From an uncultured Bacteroidota bacterium (GTDB lineage: Bacteria; Bacteroidota; Bacteroidia; Chitinophagales; Chitinophagaceae), in the NCBI GenBank assembly GCA_903882805.1, contig CAIRYK010000068.1:20709-84708 (forward strand): a stretch of 64,000 nt of DNA, written 5' to 3'. Positions 35,431 through 43,312 of the stretch are shown here, one piece after another (the stretch's first letter is position 1; each line of letters opens with the position of its first letter). The translations under genes were made by a program, and so were the position numbers. Under the pieces are notes generated by a model, which was not told where the DNA came from, did no database searches, and was given only the letters and a program-made list of their open reading frames with translations.

Positions 35431-36969
35431 TTATTCCCACTCAATAGTTGCGGGTGGTTTAGAACTTATGTCGTACACCACTCTGTTAATGCCGCGCACA
35501 CGGTTGATGATGTCGTTTGATATACGCGCAAGCACATCGTAGGGCAGGTGGCACCAGTCGGCCGTCATACCGTCTACCGATGATACGGCTCTCAATGCGC
35601 AGGTAAATTCGTACGTGCGTTCATCGCCCATTACGCCCACGCTCTGCACCGGCAGCAAAATGGCGCCTGCTTGCCATACCTGATTGTACAATCCGTTGTC
35701 GCGCAGGTGCTGAATGTATATAGCATCGGCCTCTTGCAGCATGGTAACCTTTTCTTCTGATACAGCCCCCAATATACGGATACCCAAGCCCGGCCCCGGG
35801 AAGGGGTGGCGGCCAATGAAAATATCGTCTATACCCAACTCACGACCCACGCGGCGTACCTCGTCTTTAAACAACGCGCGCAGCGGCTCTATGAGCGATA
35901 GATGCATGATTTCGGGAAGCCCACCCACATTGTGGTGCGACTTGATGGTAGCCGACGGCCCATGTATAGACATAGACTCAATAACATCGGGGTAAATAGT
36001 ACCTTGACCAAGGAAGCTGACATCGGTAAGCTTAAGCGCTTCTTCATGAAATACTTCAATAAACAGGCCGCCTATTATTTTTCTTTTTTTCTCCGGGTCG
36101 GCTACATTGGCCAAGCCATCGTAGAAGCGTTTACGGGCATCTATACCCTTGGTGTTCAGCCCCAGGTGCTTGTAGCCGTCCAGCACCTGCTGAAATTCGC
36201 CCTTGCGCAGCAATCCGTTATCTACAAAAATGCAATACAGATTGTCGCCTATGGCTTTGTGAATAAGCGTGGCAGCTACAGTGCTGTCTACGCCGCCGCT
36301 TAGCGCCATTACTACCTTTTTGTCTCCGGCCTGTTCTTTTATGCGGGCCACAGTTTCGGTAATGAATGCCGCCGGCGTCCAGTCTTGCTGGCAACTGCAA
36401 ATATCTACCACATAGTTTTTCAGCAACTGGCGGCCATCTACGCTGTGCGTTACCTCGGGATGAAATTGAATACCGTAAACGGTGTTTTTGGCAAAAGTGG
36501 CGTCGGTTTTGAATGCCGCAACCGGAATATTATCTGTACGTGCTATAACGGTAAAATGCTCCGGTACGCGCTTTATGGTGTCGGCATGGCTCATCCATAC
36601 CTGCGACCCTTGACCTATAGTAGCAAACAGTTTATCGTCGTTTACGTCTTGCAGGTGAGCACGACCGTACTCGCGGTGGGTAGAATTGCCCACTTCGCCG
36701 CCCGATAGTTTCGCCAGCAGTTGTGCGCCATAGCATATCGCCAGCACAGGCAGCTTGTTGGCCATGGCGGCTATGTCTACCATAGGGGCCTTAGCGTCGT
36801 TTACAGAAAACGGGCTGCCGGAAAGTATCACGCCCTTCAGCGACTCATCGTACTGTATAGGCTTGGTGCAGGGCTGTATTTCGCAATACACATTCAGCTC
36901 GCGAATATTGCGGGCAATAAGCTGGGTAAATTGCGACCCAAAATCGAGTATCAGTATTTTATCGTTCAT
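35431..36969 (-). CDS. guaA: GMP synthase (glutamine-hydrolysing)
   Basis: 512 aa, full length. The glutamine amidotransferase class I domain (1-190) has nucleophile Cys79 in [13 protein letters not shown] and the His-x-Glu of [10 protein letters not shown]. The ATP-pyrophosphatase domain carries the PP-loop [12 protein letters not shown] (about 222). The C-terminal dimerisation domain ends [17 protein letters not shown], the conserved GuaA terminus. It makes GMP from XMP, glutamine and ATP in the cytoplasm. guaB, the preceding step, is 23 kb away in the same window on the same strand. Confidence 0.97.
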   Translation of the reverse strand: MNDKILILDFGSQFTQLIARNIRELNVYCEIQPCTKPIQYDESLKGVILSGSPFSVNDAKAPMVDIAAMANKLPVLAICYGAQLLAKLSGGEVGNSTHREYGRAHLQDVNDDKLFATIGQGSQVWMSHADTIKRVPEHFTVIARTDNIPVAAFKTDATFAKNTVYGIQFHPEVTHSVDGRQLLKNYVVDICSCQQDWTPAAFITETVARIKEQAGDKKVVMALSGGVDSTVAATLIHKAIGDNLYCIFVDNGLLRKGEFQQVLDGYKHLGLNTKGIDARKRFYDGLANVADPEKKRKIIGGLFIEVFHEEALKLTDVSFLGQGTIYPDVIESMSIHGPSATIKSHHNVGGLPEIMHLSLIEPLRALFKDEVRRVGRELGIDDIFIGRHPFPGPGLGIRILGAVSEEKVTMLQEADAIYIQHLRDNGLYNQVWQAGAILLPVQSVGVMGDERTYEFTCALRAVSSVDGMTADWCHLPYDVLARISNDIINRVRGINRVVYDISSKPPATIEWE

Positions 36970-36995
36970 CCGTTGTTGGTATTACCTTAATTTAT

Positions 36996-37030
36996 GAACG
37001 CTTAACGAACATAAAGTCCGTTAAGCGTTC
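36996..37030 (-). terminator. hairpin between the DUF3467 gene and guaA
   Basis: A 12-bp perfect stem (gaacgcttaacg/cgttaagcgttc) with an 11-nt loop lies 3' of the DUF3467 gene and 27 bp before the guaA start. The T-run is on the plus-strand side, so it is a weak terminator or a guaA leader structure. Confidence 0.5.
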
Positions 37031-37068
37031 GGTATTTTTTTTGTAAAATATCGGCGCAGTCCAGAGGC

Positions 37069-37386
37069 TTAAGCCTGACCCGGAGGCACATTCAGGTTGA
37101 AAGGAGCGTTAGTTGGTTCCTGATCCTTGATGATGCCATACTGAGTTTCAAAGCGTTTCACATTGTCTATAAGAGCGCGCATCAGGCGTTTTGCATGCTG
37201 CGGGGTCATTACCATACGCGATTTCACTTTAGCCTTTGGTACATTGGGCATAACATTTACGAAGTCGATAACGAATTCTGCAAACGAATGCGTAATGATA
37301 GCCAGGTTGGCATACTGGCCATCAGCCATTTCTTCTGTTAGTTCGATGTTTAACTGCTGTTCCGGGGTTATTTGTTGATCTGCCAT
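37069..37386 (-). CDS. DUF3467 protein
   Basis: 105 aa, soluble. ELTEEMADGQYANLAIITHS followed by FAEFVIDFVNVMPNVPKAKV and SRMVMTPQHAKRLMRALIDN identifies the DUF3467 family, widespread in Bacteroidota and of unknown biochemical function. It is short and conserved over its full length. It lies upstream of guaA in the same direction, but a hairpin separates them. Confidence 0.88.
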   Translation of the reverse strand: MADQQITPEQQLNIELTEEMADGQYANLAIITHSFAEFVIDFVNVMPNVPKAKVKSRMVMTPQHAKRLMRALIDNVKRFETQYGIIKDQEPTNAPFNLNVPPGQA

Positions 37387-37579
37387 AGATTATTTGTTTT
37401 AAATCTGGTTGCGAATTTAGGCTAATTTGGCTAAACGGCAGGATGTGTAATTAGATAATTGTGCAAAAATAAAAGTTGCATTGTTGAAAACTGTGTTTTA
37501 CCCTTATTTATATCTGCAAATGCTTGCGGATGGCGCGGTTTTTCTGTTATTCGCTGTTTTGCGCTATTTTTGAAACCTT

Positions 37580-38170
37580 ATGCGCCGGTACTTACCTGTT
37601 ATATTGTTTTCTTTTTTGCTCGGCTCGTGCCGGCCGTATGTTTTTCCACCCAAACCGCCGGGCTACTTTCGTATAGACACCCCTGCATTTCATGAATATC
37701 GCGTTTTCGACAGGCCCGGATACCCTTATACTTTCGAATATCCTGTATTTGCAACCATAGAAAACGATACGGTATTTATGGGCGAAAAGGCCGACAACCC
37801 TTATTGGATAAATGTAGTAATGCCCGGCCTGAATGCAGTGATAAATATCACCTACCGCGCCATATCGCCGCAATACCCCTATGCAAAGCTGGTGGAAGAC
37901 GCCTATGGACTTTCATTTTTCCATCACGAAAAGGCCGACTATATAGAGCCTCAGGGCTATACCAATATGTATGGAGTAAGCGGCATACTGTATGTAGTGG
38001 GCGGCAATACAGCATCGCGCTACCAGTTTACAGCAACCGACACGGTAAGAAACTTTGTACGCGGCGCACTCTATTTCGACGTAACTCCCAATGCCGACTC
38101 ACTGAAACCCGCCACCGATTTTCTGGAGCAGGATATACAGCATATGCTACTGACGCTGAAATGGAGGTAG
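37580..38170 (+). CDS. gldD: gliding motility lipoprotein GldD
   Basis: 196 aa. The lipoprotein signal ends FLLGSC (Cys17), then RPYVFPPKPPGYFRIDTPAF, the conserved GldD start. Further family blocks are YPYTFEYPVFATIEND, NPYWINVVMPGLNAVINITY and GGNTASRYQFTATD...GALYFDVTPNADSL. GldD is essential for gliding in Flavobacterium johnsoniae and is found across gliding/T9SS Bacteroidota. In many genomes it sits with gldE or ssb-mutY; that neighbourhood is not present here. A TATTTTTG -7-like box lies at 37565-37572, close to the ATG. Confidence 0.92.
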   Translation: MRRYLPVILFSFLLGSCRPYVFPPKPPGYFRIDTPAFHEYRVFDRPGYPYTFEYPVFATIENDTVFMGEKADNPYWINVVMPGLNAVINITYRAISPQYPYAKLVEDAYGLSFFHHEKADYIEPQGYTNMYGVSGILYVVGGNTASRYQFTATDTVRNFVRGALYFDVTPNADSLKPATDFLEQDIQHMLLTLKWR

Positions 38171-38205
38171 CGGCTTAATTTATGCCGGCCGCCGCTAATA
38201 ATATG

Positions 38206-38236
38206 TTGTGTAGCTGTAGTTTTATTCCTACTTTTG
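38206..38236 (+). promoter_or_regulatory. promoter of tRNA-Arg
   Basis: TTG (38206-38208), a 20-bp spacer and TACTTTTG (38229-38236) match the Bacteroidota consensus, 37 bp before the tRNA. Confidence 0.65.
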
Positions 38237-38273
38237 CGCCTCCAAATAATGAGTATATCTTTTTATTTACGGC

Positions 38274-38345
38274 GGTCTCATAGTTCAATGGATAGAATAG
38301 AAGTTTCCTAAACTTTAGATCCAAGTTCGATTCTTGGTGAGACCA
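38274..38345 (+). tRNA. tRNA-Arg (CCU anticodon)
   Basis: A 72-nt cloverleaf. The acceptor GGTCTCA pairs perfectly with TGAGACC, followed by discriminator A with no full CCA encoded. D-stem GTTC/GAAT, anticodon loop TTCCTAA (CCU) and T-arm CCAAG-TTCGATT-CTTGG are present. The anticodon reads AGG. Promoter and terminator flank it. Confidence 0.93.
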
Positions 38346-38355
38346 CAAAAACAAG

Positions 38356-38395
38356 AGCGGGTGGGCAGAGCGAGAGCGATGTTGCCCGCTTTTTT
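38356..38395 (+). terminator. tRNA-Arg terminator
   Basis: A GC-rich hairpin (agcggg...cccgct) with an internal GC-rich loop is followed by six T. Confidence 0.7.
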
Positions 38396-38667
38396 CTTTG
38401 TACTCGCGCTGTTGCACGCGCTAAAATATTTTTTTGTCCCCGAAAAGTCTCTGCTTTTCCATAGTGAAATTTGATACTAGAACTTGCATTGCACAGGTAC
38501 GAAATACTGCCTGAATAACAGCTTTCCTATTTTTCATGATATTGCGTTGCACTTTTGCAGTATGTGTACTCTTTTTGTGTATTAACGCCTACATGATGCA
38601 GTTGTAGGGTATCATGCTTAGTACACATGCGGGCTTTTTAATGATTCAATCTTCGTTTGATACTGAT
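38396..38667. other. intergenic region without a supported gene
   Basis: No reading frame is supported. Two small inverted repeats are visible: cctaca...tgtagg (about 38589-38609) nested within gtgtact...agtacac (about 38565-38627), a structure of about 60 nt that could be the 3' end of a transcript or a small RNA. No promoter was identified for it. Confidence 0.3.
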
Positions 38668-39516
38668 TTATTCAGATTTTTTGCCCAACTTTTTCATCTC
38701 CTTCTTTTCAAGGTTCTTTATACTATCAGCCACAGGTAGGTTTTCCGGCATTTCACCTCCCAGTTCTTCTATAGTTTGCCTTACTTTTTTCCCCACCTCA
38801 AAGTGCGCCTTATTCGCAGCATCTTTTTTAGATATTTGTTCCCTTCTCAGTTTTTCTTCGGTTTGTGTGGCCCTGAAAAGGTTTGCAGCAAGTTCTGTGC
38901 TACCCATATGGTCCAGTATTTGTTGGCTTTTCTTTAGCCCTTTCTTTGAGTGAATGCTTTTCGCATCCAGCCCGCCATACAGTCCTTTGTAGCCATAGTT
39001 TTGAAATATTGCGTAATCAATCGGGTCTATTACACCAGCGTCTTTTGCAGCGTCGGCAAGCTGGCTATTGTGCCTTTTCATTTCGTTTCGTAAAAACAGT
39101 CGCCTTTCATCCTCAGTAGTCAGACTGGTGTATTCGGTCATTTGCCTTATTTCCTGCAGGCGAGTTTGCACTGCAAAATAGGTTTGTCCCAATGCTACTA
39201 CTTCCTTACCCGGGTCTCCGTTTTGCACTATTAAGTAGCAGGCATACCTCGTCAGATTTACATCCTCTATTTTTCGTTTTGCACCTGATCCTATGTCGAC
39301 CATATCGTGGTCATCCACGAAATGGTTTCCTAAATTCTGCCCACTATTTCGGCATGCCTCTTTAGCTCTATCTATTACTGGTTTAAAATTCCTGTACTCG
39401 GCATATTCCAGCACGGCGGCCATTTGTCTTGCACTCCAGTATTCCATGCCATTGGCATCAACCCGCTTCATTTTTTCAAATACGGTCTGTGTATTGGTGT
39501 CTATTGCTTTTGCCAT
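38668..39516 (-). CDS. dinD: DNA damage-inducible protein D (DinD)
   Basis: 282 aa. The N-terminal BRO-N-like region GMEYWSARQMAAVLEYAEYR and FKPVIDRAKEACRNSGQNL is the DinD signature, followed by VNLTRYACYLIVQNGDPGKE and the helical C-terminal half (LFLRNEMKRHNSQLADAAKDA). E. coli DinD is SOS-induced and inhibits RecA-mediated strand exchange after filaments have formed. No LexA-type box was recognised upstream. It lies just beyond a tRNA gene and is patchily distributed in bacteria, so recent acquisition is plausible. Confidence 0.9.
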   Translation of the reverse strand: MAKAIDTNTQTVFEKMKRVDANGMEYWSARQMAAVLEYAEYRNFKPVIDRAKEACRNSGQNLGNHFVDDHDMVDIGSGAKRKIEDVNLTRYACYLIVQNGDPGKEVVALGQTYFAVQTRLQEIRQMTEYTSLTTEDERRLFLRNEMKRHNSQLADAAKDAGVIDPIDYAIFQNYGYKGLYGGLDAKSIHSKKGLKKSQQILDHMGSTELAANLFRATQTEEKLRREQISKKDAANKAHFEVGKKVRQTIEELGGEMPENLPVADSIKNLEKKEMKKLGKKSE

Positions 39517-39598
39517 TTTGAGTATATCGTATTCTGTTAGCGCTATTTTCTATTCCAAATATCCTGAATTTCCTGTAAATCCATCCTGATATTTCCTA

Positions 39599-40612
39599 CT
39601 AATACACCTTCGGCACACCCCATTTATTACTTGGGTTTTTCTTAGCTTTGCCTGTAACGCTCAGCGATAGCTCATAACCGTGGTCACCACCGCCTATCAT
39701 GTCAAAATCGGACTTAATGATATCGTTGTAGCTAAACCCTATGCGCACATTTTTACATTCCAGCCCTATATTGGGTGCTACTTCCCTATAACTGGATTTG
39801 TATTGCATAGCGCAGCCTATATAGAGTATAGTACTTTGCTCCTTGCCGGGATTGAATACGTATCCGGCTGTTGCATTGATAATTGACTCCGGTTTCAATT
39901 CATATCTCATACGGCACAATGCGTTTGTGTTCAGTACAATGCGCTTGCTAAGATCAATATTTGCGCTAACATTGAAGGTGTGAGTTATTTGTATGTGGTC
40001 GTCATAGATATTTTTATGAAAATTGTGCAGGTACGCATGTCCTATTGCATAACCACTCGCTACTGCTACTTTGTCATTAATTTTTTCAGTGTAGTTTATC
40101 CCCATATTGAGTTCGGTATAGGGTTGACTTTTATATATTTTTTTATTAAAAAGTGGCCCATGACTGCTATAATCAAGATATTCTTCTGAAAATTGCGTAC
40201 GTACTCCCTGAAAGCCCACCGACAAATGCCTCATTCGTGCTTTGTCGCGCCCTATAGATTTGTGGTAGGCAAGCGACAAACCTATATCGGCATTTTCTAC
40301 TCCCCATATTGTTCCCAGTTTTCCGGTAACGCCAAACACACCAAAACCCAATGCATCTCCTTTGGGTAATGCGTTGTGTAGCAGTGGCATGTCGAACGAC
40401 AAAGCCCCAATTTTTGTAAACTTGGCGAACTCAGAAATATACCGCTCTCTTCTGAAATTGGCCGATACCCGGTAGTCGCCATCTATAAGTCCTGCATTTG
40501 CAGGGTTGTACAGCACAGGCGATACATTGTATTGTGTAAATAGTTTGTCTTGACCTTTAGCAGTAGCAGCTATCAATAACGTAACCGCAATTGCAATAAC
40601 TAATTTTTTCAT
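39599..40612 (-). CDS. PorP/SprF family type IX secretion outer-membrane protein
   Basis: 337 aa. Signal peptide MKKLVIAIAVTLLIAATAKG, then QDKLFTQYNVSPVLYNPANA, the diagnostic PorP/SprF start, followed by RVSANFRRERYI and barrel strands ending NVRIGFSYND...GGDHGYELSLSV. These barrels cap or anchor T9SS substrates carrying type B C-terminal domains, and usually lie right after their partner gene. No type B gene is adjacent here; the nearest are the two giant proteins 14-20 kb away, so this copy is an orphan in this window. Confidence 0.9.
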   Translation of the reverse strand: MKKLVIAIAVTLLIAATAKGQDKLFTQYNVSPVLYNPANAGLIDGDYRVSANFRRERYISEFAKFTKIGALSFDMPLLHNALPKGDALGFGVFGVTGKLGTIWGVENADIGLSLAYHKSIGRDKARMRHLSVGFQGVRTQFSEEYLDYSSHGPLFNKKIYKSQPYTELNMGINYTEKINDKVAVASGYAIGHAYLHNFHKNIYDDHIQITHTFNVSANIDLSKRIVLNTNALCRMRYELKPESIINATAGYVFNPGKEQSTILYIGCAMQYKSSYREVAPNIGLECKNVRIGFSYNDIIKSDFDMIGGGDHGYELSLSVTGKAKKNPSNKWGVPKVY

Positions 40613-40952
40613 AGGTAACCGGTTAATAAAATGGGGTGAATAATTGCTGCTAAAGACGGTAAATGTAGCTTGCCGGTTGGGGTATTTATGGCTATTTCAA
40701 TATTTATATTTTAGTGTAGATGATTGTTATTTAAACTTTCTTAATGCTGCTGTTAACCTATAAGGAGACAGTCAATTGTAATTTGCCGCCCAAACCTGTT
40801 TCAATAATTTTTCGTAAAGTAGAAATACGTACTTCTTTCCAGCAGCAATTTACTGAAACCTTAACCCATTCACCTTTATTTGTTACATTTGAAACAAGTC
40901 CTATTATCGCGTTTCTTCCCCAAATTTCCGTAACCTTTTTAAACACATATTT
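40613..40952. other. intergenic region without a supported gene
   Basis: About 340 bp upstream of the PorP/SprF gene (minus) and the VOC pseudogene (plus). Short frames on both strands (for example 40744-40956 plus) have no family features and mirror each other, so they are treated as chance. No clear promoter or terminator was found. Confidence 0.4.
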
Positions 40953-41324
40953 ATGAAATTAGGTGCATTTTCTGTAAGCCTCAGCGTAAAAGACATACGG
41001 GTATCGAAGCAGTTTTACGAAACGCTTGGTTTTAGTGTTTTTGCCGGCGGCTTAGATAAGAACTACCTGATTATGAAAAACGGCGATGCACTTGTAGGCC
41101 TTTTTTAGGGTATGTTCGAGGGTAATATACTCACCTTCAATCCCGGATGGGACCAAAATGCGAACAATCTTGTGGATTTTGACGATGTACGCTCTATTCA
41201 AAAACACCTTAAGTCGAACAATATCAGCCTTTCAGCCGAAGCCGATGAGCAAACAACCGGCCCGGCAAGCATTATGTTCACCGACCCCGATGGCAACCTT
41301 ATTCTCGTGGACCAGCACCGATGA
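40953..41324 (+). pseudogene. VOC-superfamily (glyoxalase-like) protein with an in-frame amber stop
   Basis: From ATG 40953 the frame reads MKLGAFSVSLSVKDIRVSKQ, then FYETLGFSVFAGG and ALVGLF, then a TAG at 41106-41108 (codon 52). It continues in the same frame with GMFEGNILTFNPGWDQNAN to FTDPDGNLILVDQHR and the stop at 41322. This is a full-length VOC protein of 123 codons (beta-alpha-beta-beta-beta modules, metal-site Glu in the last module). Homologues normally have LFQGMFEGN here, so a single CAG-to-TAG change explains the break. The rest of the frame is undamaged, implying a recent event, a sequencing error or readthrough. Substrate unknown. Confidence 0.85.
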
Positions 41325-41403
41325 CGCAAAGTAGGATTTTGCGTTCGTTTTGTTGGTTTTTGTTTACTCCGTTTCTGCTGAGTGTTAATAAGCGAGTAGC
41401 TTT

Positions 41404-42168
41404 CTATAAGGTTATTACCTTACCACCATCAAAACTTGTATGCTCGCCATACCTTACATAGCCCAATTGGTTGGTGCGTAGTTGGGTGGCGCCTATGGCA
41501 AAATCTGGGGTGTTGGCGTGTGTGTGGCCATATATCCAGTAGTCGGCGCCTGTATTGAGTAGGTAGTCGTGCATTTCGGTTGCAAAAGCCATGTTCAACA
41601 GGTCGCCGCGATATTTTTCAGGATAGTTGTGGAAAGTAGGCACATGGTGCGTCATCACTATTTTTTTGGCAGTCGTGCACTGCCCAAGGGCGTGGTCTAT
41701 ATACTGTAGGCAGTTGGTATGAAGTTCATTATAAGCGGAAATACTCAACTTTTCGGCGCCATTTTTTATTACATGAAAGTCGCTCATAGCCCTGCGAATA
41801 TTCCATTCGTATTCTGGGTCTATTTTACTCCACAGAGTAGAGCAAATCAGTGAAATGTCGTCTATTACTACTGTTGTGTTATTCTGCAGAAATACATTTG
41901 ACCTGATTGCTTCTTTGAATGCCCCGCTCCGCAGCGCTATATCAGAGCCATAATACTCGTGATTGCCCGGTATCCAGTAAACAGCCTTGTAATGGTCGGC
42001 CACAAAATCAAAAAAATCGTTGTGGTAGTTCAGTTGCGTATATGGCATTAAATCGCCGGCAATAAGCAGTATGTCGCCCATTACGCGCAGGGGATTTTTA
42101 ATTACCCATTTTTTATTCAATTCAAATTCTAGATGTAGGTCAGAGCAGTATTGTATACGTACAGGCAA
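41404..42168 (-). CDS. calcineurin-like metallophosphoesterase
   Basis: 254 aa with all metal-binding motifs of the family in order: QYCSDLHLEFE (Asp, His), LIAGDLM, IPGNHEYYG, KIVMTHHVP and WIYGHTHAN. There is no signal peptide, so it acts in the cytoplasm. Related proteins are often called YkuE- or Icc-like, but the substrate (nucleotide, phosphoprotein or other phosphodiester) cannot be set from sequence. Transcribed separately from the PAS gene upstream, with 57 bp between. Confidence 0.88.
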   Translation of the reverse strand: MPVRIQYCSDLHLEFELNKKWVIKNPLRVMGDILLIAGDLMPYTQLNYHNDFFDFVADHYKAVYWIPGNHEYYGSDIALRSGAFKEAIRSNVFLQNNTTVVIDDISLICSTLWSKIDPEYEWNIRRAMSDFHVIKNGAEKLSISAYNELHTNCLQYIDHALGQCTTAKKIVMTHHVPTFHNYPEKYRGDLLNMAFATEMHDYLLNTGADYWIYGHTHANTPDFAIGATQLRTNQLGYVRYGEHTSFDGGKVITL

Positions 42169-42225
42169 AGGGGGCGGATTTTGTGATCAAATTTACTTAC
42201 CAAATGGCATATGTTATTTCACCTG

Positions 42226-42786
42226 TTAATTACCAGAAACATCCGTCTTTGCTATAACGCTTCTTATTACATTGTCAAGGTCAGTAATAATAATCCTTAG
42301 GTTTTTAAGGGCTTCCATGCTCAGTTCTGAGTTCTTATCAGTTTCTCCCTCTATGAGACTGAGTAAACCCAACGCTGTAGCAACAGGCGCCCTTATTATA
42401 TGCGACTGAAGAAACGCAATTTCAGACAGTCGCTGTTGTGGAGTCAGGTCTTTAAAATAGGCGGCAGCATAAAGGATGCCGTTTTCTTCAAACCTATCTG
42501 CAGAGGTAATTGCTACCGGAACTTTGTGTCCGTTTTTGTGCAATATATGAGCAGTAACTTCGTGATAGTCGTCGGAACTTATAAATCGCTGAAATTCCTG
42601 TCCAATAAATTCAAGTTCTTCTGGTGGGTGTAAATTAGATTGGTGGATTCCAACCAAATCCTCACATGAATATCCAGTCAGTCTGCATGCAGCTTCATTT
42701 GCATATAGTATATATCCTGTTAGCACATCGGCTACAAAAACGGCATCCCTGCTTGCTTTTACAAGTATTTTTAGGAGGTCAATCAT
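42226..42786 (-). CDS. PAS-domain protein with a DHp-like helix but no kinase ATPase domain
   Basis: 186 aa. A PAS domain fills residues about 5-115 (SRDAVFVADVLTGYILYANE, TGYSCEDLVG, GILYAAAYFKDLT). It is followed by FLQSHIIRAPVATALGLLSL, a sequence like the phospho-acceptor helix of Bacteroidota hybrid kinases (QSHxxRxPLAxxxGL). The protein ends soon after, with no HATPase domain. It could be a dimerising sensor, a phosphotransfer partner, or a kinase that lost its catalytic half; downstream sequence shows no ATPase remnant. Confidence 0.78.
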   Translation of the reverse strand: MIDLLKILVKASRDAVFVADVLTGYILYANEAACRLTGYSCEDLVGIHQSNLHPPEELEFIGQEFQRFISSDDYHEVTAHILHKNGHKVPVAITSADRFEENGILYAAAYFKDLTPQQRLSEIAFLQSHIIRAPVATALGLLSLIEGETDKNSELSMEALKNLRIIITDLDNVIRSVIAKTDVSGN

Positions 42787-43312
42787 TAAATTAGTGGCTG
42801 TCCAGGTTTTATCTGCATATATAGTTTTATATGCAGTATATGTATGGCGAAGATAATCAGTTTATTGTAGAACTGCAGGAAATATTGAGAAATTTATGCC
42901 TGTATGGTGTTTTTTAATGAACAGACTATTGCACAAAGAAAACACTTGGAGTGTTTTCTTTGTGCAATAGTTTACTTTATAATTAGTGTAAAGGCTTCCT
43001 GCACATACTACGTTGTTGCTTTCATCACTGTAATTGTATACTTCCTTCCATTTATTGCTATTCATGTTTGGTCCGGTACTTAACAGCAGTTCGTAACCGC
43101 CATCGCCAATAAAGTTTTTAAATTATAAAAATCCAATTTTGGCAAGGATGTATAAATGACTCCTTGTTTGTTAGTTTCCAGCGACTCTGATTTGGTAAAA
43201 CGTTATTTTTGAATTTTTCTATCAGGCTTGGGTGACTATTTTTTCGAAAACGTTACTGATTTATTAGCAAGGTATTTGTAAATATTAGTATTTTGTTAGC
43301 CTATTATAGGCT
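42787..43312. other. intergenic region with a long perfect hairpin and a possible gene remnant
   Basis: Holds the 22-bp hairpin listed separately. On the minus strand, between about 43113 and 42972, the frame reads NFIGDGGYELLLSTGPNMNS, then NKWKEVYNYSDESNN and VVCAGSLYTNYKVNY, which looks protein-like. There is no good start, however, and it runs into the hairpin, so it may be the tail of a decayed small gene. No family recognised. Confidence 0.35.
42925..42971. terminator. 22-bp perfect hairpin, terminator-like
   Basis: Arms at 42925-42946 and 42950-42971 are perfectly complementary around a 3-nt loop. It is the longest perfect stem noticed in the window. It could end transcription from the right on the minus strand, but no intact gene lies there. 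Confidence 0.6.

Noticed and set aside
38274..39516. Integrated element between tRNA-Arg and dinD
   Set aside because: No integrase, no repeated tRNA 3' end and no att-like direct repeat was seen near 38345.
40744..40956. 70-aa plus-strand frame upstream of the VOC pseudogene
   Set aside because: Mirrored by a similar-length frame on the other strand, no motif, and overlaps the real VOC start.
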